Below the pieces are notes generated by a model that had not been told where the DNA came from, searched no databases, and saw only the letters and a list, made by a program, of their open reading frames with translations. From contig JARGXX010000100.1 in the NCBI GenBank assembly GCA_030374765.1, positions 868,001 through 932,000 of the forward strand: DNA of 64,000 nt, in the 5' to 3' direction. The translations under genes and the position numbers were made by a program. Positions 30,039 to 41,345 of this stretch are shown here, in pieces (within the stretch, counting starts at the first letter, position 1; every line of letters starts with the position of its first letter). The stretch is from Agarophyton chilense. Taxonomy: Eukaryota > Rhodophyta > Florideophyceae > Gracilariales > Gracilariaceae.

Positions 30039-30190
30039 GAAGCGAATCTCAATCTCGAGATTCGCTTCCACTTCCACCATCCCAACTGGCCATTCCACAC
30101 CAACCAATCATCGGTGTGGAAGTCTCAGGTGCAGGGACAGGGGGATTGCTCCTGTCCACAGGACAGGTACCGGGAGACATCCCCCTGTCC
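30039..30190. repeat. cluster of three adjacent hairpins, one nested
   Basis: First, GAAGCGAATCTC (30,039-30,050) pairs with GAGATTCGCTTC (30,057-30,068). Second, TTCCACACC (30,093-30,101) pairs with GGTGTGGAA (30,113-30,121). Third, GGACAGGGGGAT (30,135-30,146) pairs with ATCCCCCTGTCC (30,179-30,190) and encloses a perfect CCTGTCC-ACA-GGACAGG hairpin (30,151-30,167). All stems are perfect. The cluster marks the right limit of the GC-rich block. It may be the terminus of a mobile element or a structured RNA. Confidence 0.75.
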
Positions 30191-30269
30191 TTGCTGGGCG
30201 GTTACACTTAGCTCGACATATTTAGAGAATTAGTTTTTTTTATTTAGTATAATAGAATAGCCTTACATT

Positions 30270-30930
30270 TTACTAGAGAATTAAGCGCCTCTACATTGAT
30301 ATATACTTGGTTTAAGTGACGGTTCTCCCTTAGAATGGGGTAGGCATCGATCAGATACTAAATTAACCCGTTCGGTACATCAATTCTACCAATTGGTTTT
30401 CAGGCCATCTTTTTCGTAGCTCCGACCTGTAGGATTACGCAGTGAGCGCCCATCCATTTCATTAAGTACTCTGAGAGTGCCACCGCCAAGGATACGGACA
30501 TTAGGAACCGCTCTACCACCTTACCTCAAGTTGAGACCAGTATGCTGACCTACCAGTCATTGCGATAAAATCGCTCATATTTCGTACGGATAGCTTTTTA
30601 GGGACAGACTTCATCTTCAAGTCTCATTTGATGATATCACCAAATAAAATCATTTTTCCAAAACACTATTAAGCCAGAAATTTGATCTAAAATCTCGTTC
30701 ATGAGCTTAATGGATCTTGCGTGTGGTATTGCGATTTTACTAAGTCCCTGTAGTCACACACTATTCGCAAGTCAGCATCATTTTCTTGATAAATAATACT
30801 GGGACCCCAAGTGAAGACGATGAAGAACGCAAATCAAAGTTGAATAAAAGTATGGATCTGGTCCGCAAATTTGAGTGTTCGACGAAAACGTCGAACTCGA
30901 AATAAAAAATGAATGGAAGAGGGTAGGTGT
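30270..30930 (-). mobile_element. fossil: gypsy RT joined to copia protease-region sequence
   Basis: On the minus strand, about 30.93-30.56 kb resembles a Ty3/gypsy reverse transcriptase N-terminal half (PVLFIKK, EILDQISG, YHQMRLEDE-type segments). From about 30.56 to 30.27 kb the sequence changes to a copia protease region that matches the plus strand at 51.76-52.03 kb, by eye at roughly 75-80%. Both parts are broken in several places and look old. The junction is either an insertion of one element in another or a template switch. Confidence 0.6.
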
Positions 30931-31104
30931 GCCTCCCGTGTGAGCCAATGGGAAGCAACGGACGACGGCACCTCTGATTTCAAATACGTTTGAATCTGGC
31001 TTAAACATATTTCAAGTATTACGTCATCATTGTAAGTCATTGTACTGTAGTTGTTATATGTACTAAAACCGTGAATCTCAGACGAAGGGAAGTCCCGTAG
31101 TCTG

Positions 31105-31125
31105 TGTTGTTGTTGTTGTTGTTGT
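31105..31125. repeat. (GTT)n microsatellite
   Basis: Seven tandem GTT units make a perfect trinucleotide run. Confidence 0.9.
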
Positions 31126-31953
31126 CTTTTCGGAAAAGTAATTGCCGAAGTCAAGACCATTCTTTTATATACGTTTGTAAGAGCCCTCTAACAAAGACGA
31201 AAAACGAGTAAAGATGTAGAATTTTTACGCGACTGCTTCCGGTTGCGTACGTACAAAACACAGAAGTATCAAAAGCGGCAGGAAATTTCGGTTTTTGTGG
31301 TTTTTGCGGTAAACCAGATTCACCTCCAAAGCCCTCTGATCCTCAGAGCGTGCTAAAATGCGTTAGATTGGCATTTGAATCACGGCAATTGGCGTTCTAA
31401 CTGGAGCGAATTTGGACCAGTATTCCGTGGTTCAAAATATGGGACTTTCCGACTTGAAATGGCTGAACTCGATGAAATTTACTGGTGGGCTGCGCAGGAT
31501 TGAAATATTTCTAACCGGTAGCTTAGAACGGCACCTGTGGGGAAGCTCGGGGCCCCGTCATAATCGTACGCACAAGCAAAAGACAGAAATATCCAAAACA
31601 TGGGTCTTTCGCCCACAAAATATCTTATAATACTTTTTTATAAGTCTACACCGCTTTAACACTCACAAACGGGCCAGTCTGAACATACTTAAAATAAAAG
31701 AACTACAAACCCCCTCAACGTACGACAAAAGAGTTGCAAAACCAGGTATGAATAAATATCGCCGAACACGCAAATAAGAAAGGATGCAGATGTGTGACCT
31801 AGCCCTTTTACTTTCCCCTCGGCTTCGTCGAATGTTTTAATTGCTCCGTGTTTAACAAATCGTAGGCATCAAACTCGTCATATGTCTTCTTTCTACTTTT
31901 CTGTATTCTTCATCAATTTGGTGGTCATAACAGTCTTGGTCGTAAACTTGCTT
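31126..31953. other. no supported gene
   Basis: Short ORFs without ATG or family resemblance are the only frames. The right end is the 3' flank of the minus-strand zinc-finger gene. Confidence 0.45.
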
Positions 31954-32664
31954 CTATCGGTGTGGGCAAGCGCCCTTTCTGTGCCTCGTTAAACTGGACT
32001 TTTGACAAAAAAGCTTGCGGCATGCTTCGCATGTGAATCTAGGCCTGTTCTGTGGGTCATGCGTCAACATGTGCTGGGCCAGTTTGAACCTTGCGCCGAA
32101 CTTTTTGCCACATCGATTACACACAAACCTGCACGCGGGATCATGTAAGTTCATGTGCCTACTTAACCCTTCTCTACCCAAGTACGTTTTGTCGCACTGT
32201 CCACACGGGTAGCGCGGCCTATTGGCATTGTGAGTAGCTTTGTGTTTCTTGAAGTTGTCCTCCCGCAAAAACTTGAGACCACATATATCACAACGGAATT
32301 CTCGTGAATCAGCTGCACCACGGCTGGCACCTGCCTCGGGGCTTTGACGGTTTACTTCCACTCTTCCGACTTCCGTGCCTCTCCGAGAAGCCACGCCGCT
32401 GCTGGCACCAGCGCCAGATGCGCCCGGCATGCCCGACAGTTGCAACAACGCTTCTGCGACCAAAGCAGCCTCGTTTCCTGCAACTCGTGACCTCTTTCTG
32501 GCGGGTTTAGACTCTCGCCCAGTCGATTGGGAGTCGAAACCCGAGCTCTTTGGCAAGTCCCCAGCTTGCGGCATCTCCCTTGAAGAGCTTCTACTGCCTT
32601 CGGGACGAGGCCGTTTTCCTCGACCACTGTGTTCCTTGCCATGATGTTGATGATTGCGATCCAT
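31954..32664 (-). CDS. C2H2 zinc-finger protein, four fingers
   Basis: An intact 236-residue frame starts with ATG. The first 120 residues are disordered and rich in Ser, Gly and Arg, with basic clusters that could be nuclear localisation signals (KRPRPEGSR, KPARKRSR). Four C2H2 fingers fill the C-terminus: FRCDIC...KKHKATH (about 123-145), YPCGQC...SRHMNLH (152-174), FVCNRC...AQHMLTH (180-202) and FTCEACRKLFC...RHRKGACPH (210-235). The last finger has a longer His-His spacing. Linkers are not the canonical TGEKP. A nuclear DNA-binding regulator is likely; targets are unknown. No neighbour suggests co-regulation. Confidence 0.85.
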   Translation of the reverse strand: MDRNHQHHGKEHSGRGKRPRPEGSRSSSREMPQAGDLPKSSGFDSQSTGRESKPARKRSRVAGNEAALVAEALLQLSGMPGASGAGASSGVASRRGTEVGRVEVNRQSPEAGASRGAADSREFRCDICGLKFLREDNFKKHKATHNANRPRYPCGQCDKTYLGREGLSRHMNLHDPACRFVCNRCGKKFGARFKLAQHMLTHDPQNRPRFTCEACRKLFCQKSSLTRHRKGACPHR

Positions 32665-34991
32665 TGAGATGATTGCCTATCAAATAAGTATAGTTGCTAG
32701 TTTCCGATTTAATGCTCTTTATCGCATGTGCTTAGCGAAGGAGACATTGTTGTTAGAGATTCTAGTCGTATTTATGCTTTAGAAACTGAGAAAACTATTT
32801 GGAGTCAATTTCCGCGAAGCATTTAAAGTCTGTATTATGAAAAGACCCCCGTCCTGCTGTTCCAAACAAACCATCAACACAGACGTTTTTCTCATTTTTC
32901 TTCACCAAATGATGAGAAAAACTGCACTCAAGTGTCAGTAACCTATCTATATAGCGCATTACTAATTCCTGAGAAGGGACAGTGAAACCATTTCTTTGGT
33001 TTCAAACATGTAAATTTAAAAAAAAGAATTCATAAATACTGATTTATACCTGTGAGCCCGAAATCAAAAGTCGTGTATAACAATTTAGTCTCCTCATTTG
33101 TCTCTCTTAGATATTATCACGGGTGTTCCTTCTTCTTTTCTTCCAAGTTAAAGAATTATTTGTTCGTCGTAGAACGCAATTTTGATTCAATTGAAAATGA
33201 ACCGAATACCTCTTGTCAAGTGACCGATACATGCTATATAGCAATTTTCTGTATTTTGGCTTCGTGCTCACAAGCCCATAAAATCTGTATTATGACTTCA
33301 TTTGTTACCTTACGAAAGATATGTTTTACGGTATATACATCTCTGACGGATTTCGAGAATTCTTAAAAAGATATAAAGGAAATATATGTGAGACTACTGG
33401 CTCTCAGCAGCCCCACGACAAAGAAACTGCTGAAATATTGAGTTGGACACTTTGTGCAAAAGCGAGATGTATGCTTTATTTATAAAAAGATTTTTTTCAA
33501 ATTGTTTTGGGAAAGGAATTCAAATAGTTTTTACCAAAAGAGGACATCCACCAGCCTGATTAAAAAAAAACGAAAAACAAGATTTTTGACTACTTGGCTT
33601 CTTGATTTATTCGCCTCCAATGAAGCAAATTACGAATCTGTGGGGTATTAAAGCAAATCCTTGGTCCATCTTTTCTTTTCATGGGCTAGTGTTGAGTATC
33701 AAGATCAAATAAGTATCCACGAGCGACTGTTTCATTCGTCAAAGCTGCTCTTCTTTCTCGCCAAACGATCGAAACTACACTCATTCTTTTGGCAGTCCCC
33801 GTACGATATCTTCCTCAACTCGGCCTCGCTCACTTCCCACGTTCACTTGCTTCTCCTTCGCTTTTCAAATCTCGTGTAGTGATCTCAGTAAAGCCTTTTT
33901 TGCTCTGGACTTTCCCGAAACTTGAACCACCCCAACGCCTTGGAGGCTGTTCATCTTTGTTTACTACTTTTCGACATCTTGAGCACTACATTTTGGGCCG
34001 TATTTTGCAAAAGCTCTCCTTGCATTCGCAGTGAATAATTGTTTATGAACTGTGATGTGCCGTATTCATAGCTAAAATAAAGTTAGAAACTCCGACGCAG
34101 AATAGTTTGGGCTTGAATATAGTTGCAAGCCCAAACAAACCGTTTCAGCGGCTGCTAGAGGTGCTGCTATACAAAACATGTTTAGTCAGCCGCCATACAA
34201 GCGTCATGCAGTCGTATTAATGCAGTGCATCACTCAGGTTACAGCGTTTAGGTGAACTGGCTTCCGAAACACTCTTAAACCATTACAAGTCGCGCCTACG
34301 ATTCTTGGCAGCACTGCGCTGCCGAGAGTATTTTCAAGGAAATGAAGGTGGTCGACCGTCGAGAGAGTTGTTAAAAAGTTGGGTGGAGGCCTGCGACGCC
34401 TCCAGGGTTTGTCTGCTTGGAAGTGCACATGGGAGGAGAACTAGGCATATGGACCAAAACACAAACAACTCTTTTTGCTTCAGCAAATAGTCGTTTTACG
34501 TTGGTGGCATGTTTTTCTTTTCTCATCCGTCAGTTCAGGTATAAATGGAGACGCTCTAAGAAGCTGGCTACCAACAAACACTCTTCATAATTGCATACCG
34601 AATAAAAAGACGACAAAATTACGCCGGCCCACTAGAAAATACCCGGGAGAAACACACAGATGAGAAAGCAGCCTTTTAAGCCGACACATGAGCAAGCTGA
34701 TGAAAAAGAAAAATACAGCTACCTGAATAGTACTGGGTGCGAAGGATGTACGAAAGAGTGGAACATTTACAAACTCGGAACGGGGGCTAAGACCCTTACG
34801 CGTGTTCTCACGGACAACATTAAACTCTTTGTATCCAAATAGTCGCGCAATAGCCCTACTTGAATCGCCTCAGTTCTTACGGAGCCACGACAGCATTTGT
34901 GGATGCTAATAGTAGGTTTCTGTATATTGCCATTGGGCGTCCTGAGATGTTCCGAGATTCTATTTTTTATTAGAGCTGCGCTTTGAAGAAG
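32665..34991. other. AT-rich, no supported gene; hairpin at 34,105-34,136
   Basis: ORFs of 60-104 codons here have low-complexity or unrecognised products. A perfect 11-bp inverted repeat, GTTTGGGCTTG (34,105-34,115) and CAAGCCCAAAC (34,126-34,136), encloses ten bases. A plus-strand ATG ORF of 60 codons (34,660-34,842) has a charged N-terminus and no known relatives. C/T-rich DNA lies at about 33.7-33.9 kb. Confidence 0.4.
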
Positions 34992-35321
34992 ATGGTTAAA
35001 GAAAGAGAATGGCTTGGAAAAAATATACCAGATATAGTTACTTTTGGTGTTAAAGTTCGATCGAATGAAATTGGAGACTGTCTATTTCGTCTTACCGTAA
35101 AGATAAAGAGCTCAAGTAAGCAAGAGGTAGCAGCAAACACGTGGGAAGTAATTGCGTCCCGAACACGAAAGTCTATCGAATGTGATTCTGCAATGTTGAA
35201 GCACATCGTTCCGGTTTTTAAAGCTAGGTTGAATTTGCATTTCGAAGATGATATGGTACAGCTTACTAGTTTGTTTTCTCTGCACAATTTTTGCATGGAA
35301 AGCGAAGAAGATGAAGACTAG
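34992..35321 (+). CDS. hypothetical 109-residue protein beside the copia insertion
   Basis: The frame starts at ATG 34,992 (open three codons further up) and ends in an acidic tail MESEEDED before the stop. The middle alternates hydrophobic and basic residues (IGDCLFRLTVKIKSSSKQEVAANTWEVIASRTRK) in a way that looks folded. The copia element starts 55 bases after the stop. The family is not recognised; it could be a fragment of a larger gene. Confidence 0.35.
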   Translation: MVKEREWLGKNIPDIVTFGVKVRSNEIGDCLFRLTVKIKSSSKQEVAANTWEVIASRTRKSIECDSAMLKHIVPVFKARLNLHFEDDMVQLTSLFSLHNFCMESEEDED

Positions 35322-35375
35322 AACCTACCGCCACACGAACTTGGAGATCTACAGGAGATGAAAACAGAGGCAATC

Positions 35376-35661
35376 TAACAATGGTTAGTATGACACACAG
35401 GAGAGACTTCAAAGAACTGAGGCTGAACACAGAAAGTCAATGTAACTCAGGCGCAAGTCCTAACTTCAATTTACAAGCAGCTACCTACAGAGTAGACTTA
35501 TATAGTCCTCAAAGCTGAGGTTAGACAAAAGTACATACATTACAAACAACATATAAAAGACAAACTGCATAGCAACCATTCACGTGATATGAATCTGGCA
35601 AAGTCACAACCATTCAAATCCTATGGCTCAGAATATCCGTGTTGGTCAAACATCATCAATA
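35376..35661 (-). repeat. 3' LTR of the copia element
   Basis: This 286-bp repeat matches 40,174-40,459 with about eight single-base differences. A purine-rich tract (AAAGAGAGAAAGGAG on the minus strand) precedes it, as expected for a polypurine tract. CAATC at 35,371-35,375 is the target-site duplication. Confidence 0.9.
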
Positions 35662-38600
35662 CTCCTTTCTCTCTTTCAGCCGTAGTTCTTTTTTGTAGAC
35701 TTGGTCTCGGCCATGTCTTCAAACGCAATGTTGAGTCGACCATTGTAAAGAGTAAGCTGTAAGGCATCAGTTAAAGGGCTATCCTTTTTCGTTAGCGCAT
35801 CGGACAGGTTGATTTTGCCAGGGATCCAAGTGATCTTATCAACGTTTCCGACTTGAAACTCAAATCTGATAGACGCGACATCTCCACGAATCGAACGATC
35901 TACAGAGTTCCGTTGCGTAGATAGGGACGTAAACAAATCTTTTGAGTCCACACACAGGTGAACATGTACATCTACGTTGAGCACCTCAGAATAGGCATGC
36001 GCTATACATTTGGCCTCATCAATAGCCTCAGCTGAGGCAAGTATCTCTGCTGCAGGCACACTCTTCACTGGTCTCTTTGATTTGTGAGAGATCCAAGATA
36101 TTGGGTGGTATATAGAGTTGTTTGCCAACTCGCCAACAAGGAGACCGGTGAGCACACCTAGTTGACCATTCTCATCTCTCTTGGACGCATCAGCAAAAAC
36201 CACTACTGAGAGCTCATACTGCGCATTATCCATTGGGCGGGGGTAGTTGATCCTAGTACCAAGCTTCTTGAGCTTGCGAGCAATATTTTGTTGCTCTATC
36301 AGATGACAAACTCTGCTTCCCGGTGATTTCTGCTGCAGATATGACGCATAAAAAGAACAGAACGGGGAAGCAGCCGTGCCTATTCAGCCCAGTGAGCTAT
36401 TGGTAGAAGCAAAGTAAGACTTCTCAATTTCATTGAGTGGTTGGTCAAACTCCTTACGACGAGTACGAGATAAGGGGTATTCGGTTAAGGCGTTTAGCTT
36501 GTCATCAGCATTGGTTGAAACGGTAAGATCGTCCTACTGGACTGTGTTGATGCCGAAGAATCTCAGTCGACCGGGTCCATTTGAAACAGTGCCAAGCTTG
36601 AACGATTCATTAAGTCTCTCAACAAAGAGCTTAGCACATTCCCCAATAACAGCAGCTTTGATATCATCAACAATCTTAGCTACAATGAGCACCAACTTCC
36701 TGTCTTCAATCTTGTAGAACAGTTGCGGAACTTGTTGACATTGGGTCAATCCGAGATCAAAGAAGCACTTATCAGACTGCACTTGCCATTTTGCGTTAGC
36801 ATTGACTAAGCCATACGCAGCAGTTAGTAATAGCCAAAGGTGCGTAGACCTCATTCGACTTTCCTTGGGTGGCTTCACATACACATCACGACTAGCAGTG
36901 CCAGTCTGCAAAAAAGCCGCTTTAACGTCTGCTTTGTAAAGCTTCCAGCCAAACAAAGATGCGATAGACTCAACAATGCGGAGACCAGTTGGTGGACATG
37001 TCGTACAATCAGATGTAAGTACTTTCTTCAAGTCATCTTCATTTCCATGTGGTGCAATCCGTGCCTTCAGTTTGAGAGTAGAGTCATCGTTCTGTTTGAC
37101 CTTGTATAAAACGTGACTGTTGATAACATTTGCGCCGTGCGGCACGTCACTGCGAGGAACGGGACGGACAGTCTTCAGAAAAGTCTCCTCTTCGATCCTA
37201 TACGATTTCACAAGCGGAAACTGTTCAAATCCTTGTGCTTGGTGTCACATAAAGGTTTTGTTCCCAAAGTGATCTAGCATTCGTTGCAGCTCAGTGGGTT
37301 CTTGGTCTATGTTCGTGACAGAGGATGAATTTGCAGTAACATGTGTACCTTCATACTGCCATTTTTCGTCGTCTAGGTTGAGGCGTTCTTTGTCACCATC
37401 ATCATAAAGGACAGTAACACAGCCGTCACGATGCATAGTCTTCACAGTTCCACTGTAGTGCACATTATCATCTGGCCAGTACACCATCACGCGATCACCA
37501 CGATTAAGTGAACATGCATCTGGGTTCTCATGAGGATTGGCATTGGTATGCTCATCAGAAACGTCTGCATCTTCATGAGTCGCACTCGACCGTCCTGAGG
37601 AAGCATTGCCACTGTCAACGTTTTTCCCATCATCCTTCTTTGTGGAAGGAGACATATCATCAATGGCATCATCGACAGCATCAATTGCCGATTGCACAGT
37701 GCTTGCAAAAGACTCTTCAGGTAGTGCTATGCGGATGTCTTCGAATGCAACAGTAGCACGTTTTCCTCCTTTTGCGGGTATGAGAACAGTACGAGCACTT
37801 GAATCAACAGCCAACACAATCTTGGGTGTAGACCATTTTCCTTTCTTTCCCATCCCAGTACTAGAGTAGACCTCAATCATATCGCCAGTTGCGACTTGAG
37901 GTTCGATTGTAGACTTAGACTTCAGTATGAGCGCCAATTTGCGCTTCGCTTGAAGTCTATTGTGTGCATCTACGACTTCATTGGGCATTGAACAGATAGT
38001 TCCATCGGTCAGGGGCTTCGTAAAACCTTTGGCAAGCTCAAATGACTACATCACATCGTTTCCGTATAGATCATTAGAAATAGAAACAGCACGCAGAGCT
38101 TGAAGTTCCGGAGATTTTTGAGGTTCAGCTGTGCAGAGCTTAAGAAAAATACTGCGGATTACGCCATGCTTGCTCTCGAGAGGGTTCTTACTGTGTCGGC
38201 GTGGAGGTACGGGACGAAATGAGATGTTGTGTTCATCGAGGAAATTACGAAATTCGCCCTTCCCAAAGGCATCATCGCCCTGTACGGAGGCAGGTAGCCA
38301 GAAATGTGAAGTCCAACAGGCTTCAAAGCCAATTACTGCCTGATTAAGAGAGGTAGAACAGACTATAAATGCAGCAGAAAACCTTGTTGCGACGTCCATA
38401 CAGTGAAACAAACAGACAGACTCGAGGTAGAAATGGTCAACGCAGACGATGTCATTAAATTCACGCGACATGGATGATATGGACACCTTCCGGTTAGGTT
38501 GTGGCGGGGCAGTCGCGCGACATGAGACACAGTTCTGTATCATCTGTGAAACATAGTCTGACACAGCATCGCTCCATAGTCCGTTACGTTCCAAGAGTAT

Positions 38601-40173
38601 TTTCATATCAGTCAGGTTAGCATGACCGCAGACATGCTTATGCACTTTGTCCACAATGGCCTTGACTTGACTCCATGGTCGGTCTTTCGACAGGTTGCCA
38701 TTGAGGCAAGAGAGAGCGGATGTGTTACATGTCTCATTACAGAAGCTTGACATAGGGAGGTAACTCAAGAAGCCTTGGTTGATCATTGTAAATTGGTCAG
38801 TCATGCCATCAGCATGAAACTGCAAAGCATTGCAGGTGATATGGAGAATGTTTGATTGCTTCGTTACATTCTTCCCGATGACCCATTGACTAGAGCCATC
38901 CAGTACGAGATGGCGAATGAGCACTTTTCGTCCGCTGTCAGATACAGCAGGAATCACAACAGATCCAAGAATAGAACGAGGAGCACTAGAATGGTCAACA
39001 ATGCCGTACTGCCAGTGCGTGTGCCCGTTAAGTGACACCGGAATAGGTTCCATCTCAGATCCGACATCATGTCCAATGTGAACTGACAACAGACGAAGCT
39101 CAACATTGCCAATGGCAGAGTACGGGGCACCGTCATCTACGAGTGGCCCAATAGCCTCGTCGTCAAGAGAGTCACATGATCCATTAGTCTCATTTGTCGA
39201 ACAGTTGTTGCTTGACAACACGGCCATATTAAAAGAAACAGTCTTTCCTTTGCCGTTTGTATTGTTATTACCGGAGGTTGATGAGCCGTCACCAGATCCA
39301 ATTGACGAACTAAACTCAGCAGTAGTATCATAACACTTCACTCCAGGTTTCAACGAACCATCAGGGTTGTGGCTGTCCTTCCAGTGTCCCAATTTATTAC
39401 AGGTGTGACAAGGATGACGTCTCAGTGCAGCATTTGAAGGACGACGAAAACCACTACTACGGCCACGTCTGGAGTGAGTCGTAGTACTTGCAGCACTGGC
39501 AGATAGTGCCGCACTAGAAGTGGTAGTCGAGGCCTTCTCACACTGTTTCACGACAGAAGCAAGTTGCTTGTACGTCACCGCTATTAGGTAATCATCATTG
39601 GAAGATTGGTCCGAGAACACAGTTCCATGAGGAGCAGCAGCTGCCAATGCAGAGATTCGTTGAGAGTGTTCGATGCTCGTGTTGCTCAAAAGCATTAAGG
39701 CAGTTATGCATTGGGGAAGTCTGGTAGTACTTGACAAAGAGTTGAATTTCGTAACTGCAGCAGAAAAACGGGTTTCGAAGGTCTTCAACGACTCATTCTG
39801 TGAGCGACGGGTATTCAATAGAGAGTTAAATCCATCAAATGCTTCACTAATAACTGATAAAAAGTCACGTTGATAAACTGCATCAACGATCAATTTGACA
39901 TCATCTTCGCTCTTCAGCTGCTCGTTCGTCAGTTCAGCAATAAGGTCTGCAGCTTGACCATAAAGCTGTAACTTGAGCAACAATAGCTTGAATTTGAGGC
40001 GGAAGCTTGTTTGAGCTGGTGTCTGGGAGAGAATCATGGTATTCTTTCCAATCATACACGGCACTCTTAAATCTTTCTTGGTTTCCTTTGCCGTCTGTCC
40101 ACGGTGGACTTTTCGAGTCCCAAGCAAACCGTGGGCGGGTTGGTAGCAAATTAGTAGGGACTGGGCCCATAAC

Positions 40174-40459
40174 TAACAATGGTTAGTGTGACACACAGGA
40201 GAGACTTCAAAGAACTGAGGCTGAACACAGAAAGTCAATGTAACTCAGGCGCAAGTCTTAACTTCAATTTACAAGCAGCTGCCTACAGAGTAGACTTATA
40301 TAGTCCTCAAAGCTGAGGTTAGACAAAAGTACATACATTACAAACAACACATAAAATACAAACTGCATGGCAACCATTCACGTGATATGAATCTGGCAAA
40401 GTCACAACCATTCAAATCCTATGACTCAGAATATCCGTGTTAGTCAAACATCATCAATA
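40174..40459 (-). repeat. 5' LTR of the copia element
   Basis: This is the 286-bp partner of 35,376-35,661. Just inside it, TGGGCCCAG (minus strand, 40,161-40,169) sits at the primer-binding position, four bases from the LTR edge. CAATC at 40,460-40,464 is the second copy of the target site. Confidence 0.9.
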
Positions 40460-40648
40460 CAATCAGAGGGAAAAAAGCAGAGAGACGCCATGGTTTACAA
40501 TGTAATGGAGAAATTTATTGTACTTGTTTAGAACTATCCGAAGAGACGTTTCATTATTTTCTGCAGCTTGGGCTTCTCTTCGTTACTTTTTGCAACTCTA
40601 GTAACTTCCATGTTGACAGGCTTTGGCTTGTTTGAAGAAAGACTCCAT

Positions 40649-41041
40649 TCAGTCATACCTTGACTGCTTGTTTCTCTTTCGGGAGCTTGATTTGGTGTCG
40701 CAAACTGCAGTACTAGCAGTTTCACTTTCAATCACGACTTGTGGATTATGGCGCACGTTATCGTCCTCTTGTTCGTGGAATTCTTCGAAGAAATCTGGCT
40801 TAACGTATAAATCTAGAATGTTACCATCTGTTCCGGACTCAGTAATTTTTGAAATATTTTTATATGCAGAGCACTTCTGCTTAATGCGCGTAAACTTTTT
40901 CTGCCACACTTTAGGAGAGCGAAAAATGCAGTGTTTTTTCTTTGAAAGATCCGTCACAGTTTTAAACACTTCTTTCAGAGACTTTTTCGGCTTGTTGCGA
41001 AGTTCATACCCAGCAGACTTCATCATTTGAAGCATTACCAT
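40649..41041 (-). CDS. hypothetical basic protein, possibly transposon-associated
   Basis: A 130-residue ORF begins with ATG and is Lys-rich. Its core is KVWQKKFTRIKQKCSAYKNISKITESGTDGNILDLYVKPDFFEEF, followed by Asp/Glu and then a Ser/Arg/Lys tail. The W-x-KK-F...Y..I....GTDG..LDL..KP.FF pattern feels like a conserved domain of unknown name. A second minus-strand frame (40,731-40,534) overlaps its end and is equally polar, so a frameshift near 40.7 kb may have shortened the protein. The copia element lies about 190 bases to the left. Confidence 0.4.
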   Translation of the reverse strand: MVMLQMMKSAGYELRNKPKKSLKEVFKTVTDLSKKKHCIFRSPKVWQKKFTRIKQKCSAYKNISKITESGTDGNILDLYVKPDFFEEFHEQEDDNVRHNPQVVIESETASTAVCDTKSSSRKRNKQSRYD

Positions 41042-41059
41042 TATAGTTCCGTTACTACA

Positions 41060-41345
41060 GTACCGGTGCGACGGCCGTCGTGGCGCGCGACATGGTCACC
41101 GTCGTGACGTGGTTGCAAAGCGCGGGCAGACGGGACGTGCTGGCCGTTTGCAAGGGAGGTGTGGCGTGGTTGGTGCGCGTCGGAGAGGGTGGAACGTCGA
41201 CGACGAAGACGACGTACAGACTGTCGCTCGTAGTGAGCGTGGCGGCGACGTGCGTCGCGTCGGCGGTGACGTGCGTCGCATCGCATCGCTTGATCTCCTC
41301 CGTGAATGGCAGCCACCGAATTGGCCACTTTTCGCAGGCCGCTTG
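41060..41345. other. GC-rich island with CGTCG-type short repeats
   Basis: Words such as GTGCGTCGC and GGCGACG recur irregularly, most closely at 41,240-41,285. Frames are open on both strands but start with GTG or overlap in a way expected of composition. The abrupt change from AT-rich DNA on both sides suggests inserted sequence. Confidence 0.45.

Larger units (their letters stand above)
35376..40459 (-). mobile_element. Ty1/copia retrotransposon fossil with both LTRs
   Basis: The 5,084-bp element is flanked by the 5-bp duplication CAATC (35,371-35,375 and 40,460-40,464). Order on the minus strand is gag (about 40.1-39.5 kb), a Cys/His knuckle CHTCNKLGHWKDSH (about 39.4 kb), protease LVDDGAPYS (about 39.15 kb), integrase (about 38.7-38.1 kb), a spacer with a Tudor-like module GDRVMVYWPDD..YSGTV (about 37.5-37.35 kb), reverse transcriptase with KADVKAAFLQ and IVDDIK (about 37.2-36.5 kb) and RNase H (about 36.2-35.7 kb). 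Integrase before RT is the copia order. LTRs differ by about 2.8%, so insertion is fairly recent. The polyprotein is interrupted at about four places, so the copy is dead. Confidence 0.9.

Noticed and set aside
29467-30103. Overlapping long ORFs on both strands
   Set aside because: High GC and low complexity keep both strands open; neither begins with a convincing ATG.
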